From an uncultured Methanobacterium sp. (GTDB lineage Archaea; Methanobacteriota; Methanobacteria; Methanobacteriales; Methanobacteriaceae), in the NCBI RefSeq assembly GCF_963665055.1, contig NZ_OY762015.1:2397501-2461500 (forward strand): a DNA stretch of 64,000 bases, given 5' to 3'. Within the stretch, counting starts at the first letter, position 1, and each line of letters begins with the position of its first letter. The notes below the pieces were generated by a model. It was given only the letters and a program-made list of their open reading frames with translations, was not told the DNA's origin and searched no databases. Positions 59,698 to 64,000 of this stretch are shown in pieces. The position numbers and the translations under genes were made by a program.

Positions 59698-60891
59698 CTA
59701 TTTTACTTTAAAATCTTCCACGGATATGGCTCTTGTACCATCTTTCAGAGATAGGGGTATGGTTACAGACAGAGATCCATTTCCAAAGCCGTGGCTGATC
59801 ATGGTATGTCTACCTGGTCCTCCCGCCACCAGTAAAATAACATCTGATGGGGAACGGGTTATACGAACTTCTCCATCAATAATCCATTCATCATCAAGCT
59901 TCCGACCACCACGATCACCTAAAATAGCAGGTAGCAGTCCGTTTTCATGGATATAATTCTTAACATCTTCCTTTTCCCACTCCTCCTTGCTGATGGTTGC
60001 TGCGTGCTCTGGACTCATAATCACTAATAATTCACCCGGCACGTGGCTGTTGTTACAACCGGCAGTGGCTGCAGTGTGAACTATGGTGTCCAGGAGATCC
60101 TCCGCTGTCTGGCTGCGATGATCATTGACGTTGTGTGGAGCTTCAGCAGCCATTACCGTGACTGTACTTTCATCCTTCAAGTAACTGTTTTCCACCTGGA
60201 AAGGGTCCCATGGGCTTTCTTCCTCATTTTCCGCGAAACAGTAACTGTACTTGGCTGGTGAACCATGGGTGGCATGGTCCCCCACTCCGGGGATTGCCCC
60301 GGCAAGGTTAATAAGGCACAAACGGAGGGCACGGCCAATGGTAGCATTAGCCATGTTACCGGGTCCCAGGCACCCTGCACCAGAGTTTAAACCTAATTCA
60401 CTGGATAATGGTCCATTTACAATGGTACAGATGGATACGGGGTGAGTTGTGGCGTTAACTCCTGCGAGGTTGAATTTATCCTGGGAGATAGCCTGGATAA
60501 TGTGTTCTGTGACTGGTTGAAATTGAGGCATGCAACCAGCCATAACCGAGTTAATAGCAATTTTTTCAGGAGTGGCTTGACCCATTTTAGGGGGTAGAAC
60601 CGCCAGAATATCATCTGGGTCATGTGCACTGTACCTCAGGAAACGATTTACCTTCTCCCTGGTAGGTGGAATGATGGGAAGACCATCGGTAAGGCGACGC
60701 TGGTAAAAATCGATACTGACTTTTTGGGGATCCGGATCAACAAAGAATTCCATATCTGATGGACTGGCACTGCAAAGACGATTTTCATCTTTGCCTTCTT
60801 TTTTGTCCATGGTTTTGTCATTTTCCAGGATTTCATCAATAAGGCAGCCACAGGCCTGATCATTAACTTTTATTTTATCTTTTTGGGCCAT
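59698..60891 (-). CDS. Partner protein of the UGSC/CGSC family (uncharacterised enzyme-like protein)
   Basis: A 397-residue protein of an uncharacterised family. Signatures are LTDGLPIIPPTREKVNRFL, AINSVMAGCMPQFQPV, GVNATTHPVSICTIVNGP, GLNSGAGCLGPGNMANATIG, and AENEEESPWDPFQVE followed by TVTVMAAEAPHNVNDHRS. In bacteria, relatives lie next to genes for UGSC-motif selenoproteins or their Cys forms. Here the CGSC gene stands 42 bases upstream on the same strand. The N-terminus has an extra charged segment with CGC (13-15) and may be misplaced, as no ribosome site precedes ATG 60891. Function unknown; a redox enzyme using the CGSC protein is a guess. Confidence 0.72.
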   Translation of the reverse strand: MAQKDKIKVNDQACGCLIDEILENDKTMDKKEGKDENRLCSASPSDMEFFVDPDPQKVSIDFYQRRLTDGLPIIPPTREKVNRFLRYSAHDPDDILAVLPPKMGQATPEKIAINSVMAGCMPQFQPVTEHIIQAISQDKFNLAGVNATTHPVSICTIVNGPLSSELGLNSGAGCLGPGNMANATIGRALRLCLINLAGAIPGVGDHATHGSPAKYSYCFAENEEESPWDPFQVENSYLKDESTVTVMAAEAPHNVNDHRSQTAEDLLDTIVHTAATAGCNNSHVPGELLVIMSPEHAATISKEEWEKEDVKNYIHENGLLPAILGDRGGRKLDDEWIIDGEVRITRSPSDVILLVAGGPGRHTMISHGFGNGSLSVTIPLSLKDGTRAISVEDFKVK

Positions 60892-60933
60892 AGTTATCTA
60901 ACACATTTATTGGTTTAAGGAATTTTCATAGCA

Positions 60934-61452
60934 TTATGGTATTTGCAGTAAATATAAGAAAGATGGAATCAGCTTCCTGCTTTTTTCTTCCACTTCTTCA
61001 TCGGAAAGACCAGCTATGGGATGTTCAATTTCTAAAATTCTTAATTCATCCATTCCATGGGATTTGGCCAGTTCGCGGGCGAATGGAGCAAAATGTGTTG
61101 AACATATGGAAATGGTGGGTATTCCCATTTTTTCCAGGCGGATGGCATCCAGTATAACCCAACTGGTGCAGGAACCACAGTCCCCTAAGGCAAGGATGGC
61201 AATTTCTCCAGAAGAAGCTTCCTCAATCTGTTTTTGAGTAGCAGGGGCGCCAGCTGGTTTTTTAACCTTTATTAATTCCCGGTTTCCCAGGGACTCTCTT
61301 AAAATGTCCAGTATAATCTCAGCACCGGGCTTGGTGTTATTGATTATGGAAGCTTTTTCAAAGTCCTCTGGTAGGAGCTTTACCTTTAATTTATCGGCTT
61401 GAACCACTCCCACTGGATCAAGGACCTCCCGTTCAACCAGCTGAACTTTCAA
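60934..61452 (-). CDS. CGSC-motif protein, Cys homologue of the UGSC selenoprotein family
   Basis: A 172-residue protein with a redox-type motif GDCGSCTSW at 90-98, the Cys counterpart of the U-G-S-C motif of a selenoprotein family known from marine bacteria. The position equivalent to selenocysteine is Cys92, encoded by TGT at 61179-61177, so no recoding is needed. HPIAGLSDEEVE near 144-155 is also a family element. The start is TTG 61452, eight bases after GGGAGG and three bases after the LysRS stop, so it is cotranscribed with lysS. Its partner gene follows. Likely a thiol-disulfide or related redox function, unproven. Confidence 0.75.
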   Translation of the reverse strand: MKVQLVEREVLDPVGVVQADKLKVKLLPEDFEKASIINNTKPGAEIILDILRESLGNRELIKVKKPAGAPATQKQIEEASSGEIAILALGDCGSCTSWVILDAIRLEKMGIPTISICSTHFAPFARELAKSHGMDELRILEIEHPIAGLSDEEVEEKSRKLIPSFLYLLQIP

Positions 61453-61455
61453 TTA

Positions 61456-63033
<1,578 letters not shown>

Positions 63034-63129
63034 GTAATTCACCTTCTAAAAATAAAAAATTATGGTTAATATTTAAAATGAATAAAAAATGGGGGATGAA
63101 TTTATTTACTTTTTTTCGAACAAATAATT

Positions 63130-64000
<871 letters not shown>

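Noticed and set aside
61174..61182. Selenocysteine (TGA recoding) in the CGSC protein
   Set aside because: The relevant codon is TGT and the frame contains no internal TGA, so this is the Cys form.

Overview
The window reads as a chromosomal segment of a hydrogenotrophic methanogen of the order Methanobacteriales, most like Methanobacterium. Indicators are a potassium channel near-colinear with Methanothermobacter MthK, a coenzyme F390 synthetase, the large subunit of the archaeal DNA polymerase D, class I LysRS, the archaeal purine enzyme PurP, Sec61beta, 5'-deoxyadenosine deaminase, the small subunit of archaeal phosphomevalonate dehydratase, and ribosome binding sites of the GGAGGTGAT type. 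Intergenic DNA is very AT-rich. I see no insertion sequence, prophage, CRISPR array or rRNA; one tRNA-Gly(CCC) is present.

Layout. 0-5.3 kb: SfsA (cut by the left edge), MthK-type channel, a secreted anchored protein, a 12-copy 11-bp repeat and a P2-type ATPase resembling Na,K-ATPase. 5.7-10.2 kb: LemA followed by two DUF2207 paralogues. 10.4-19 kb: tRNA-Gly, YchF-like GTPase, CbiE, cupin, membrane protein, secreted zinc phospholipase C-like protein, TetR regulator, Get3/ArsA, NadE, CutA. 19-27 kb: LeuRS, a GNAT remnant, a ferritin-like protein, FAH-family enzyme, HisG, DadD and a HAD phosphatase. 27-34 kb: NitT/TauT-type ABC transporter, F390 synthetase, an HTH-ferredoxin fusion and TruD. 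34-39 kb: a CopA-YHS-small protein group and an amidohydrolase. 39-44 kb: a concentration of small membrane proteins (TM2-like, three DUF5518-type, two proteins made of three copies of one hairpin domain) plus the phosphomevalonate dehydratase small subunit. 44-56 kb: PurB, Sec61beta, PolD large subunit, NrdD, an HTH-CBS protein, PurP and a Cab-type carbonic anhydrase. 56-64 kb: zinc-ribbon membrane protein, M20 hydrolase, lipoprotein, yeast-type cytosine deaminase, a CGSC/UGSC-family gene pair behind LysRS, and ThiC (cut by the right edge).

Most genes are housekeeping: translation (LeuRS, LysRS, TruD, tRNA), replication and dNTP supply (PolD, NrdD), purine, histidine, cobalamin, thiamine and NAD synthesis, and ion or metal handling (MthK, P2 ATPase, CopA, CutA, ferritin-like). 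Six genes below about 60 codons are added here on ribosome binding sites or family motifs: Sec61beta, a YHS protein, a 41-residue basic protein, a 32-residue membrane peptide, a GNAT remnant and a membrane ORF without a normal start. Several starts were moved to GTG or TTG codons lying 3-5 nt after a GGTGA box.

The points most worth a second look are the CGSC/UGSC pair, the HTH-ferredoxin fusion with an inverted repeat at its start, the encapsulated-ferritin-like protein, the triplicated-hairpin membrane proteins, the CopA-YHS group, and a recurring pattern in which short tandem repeats begin at gene stop codons and run downstream.
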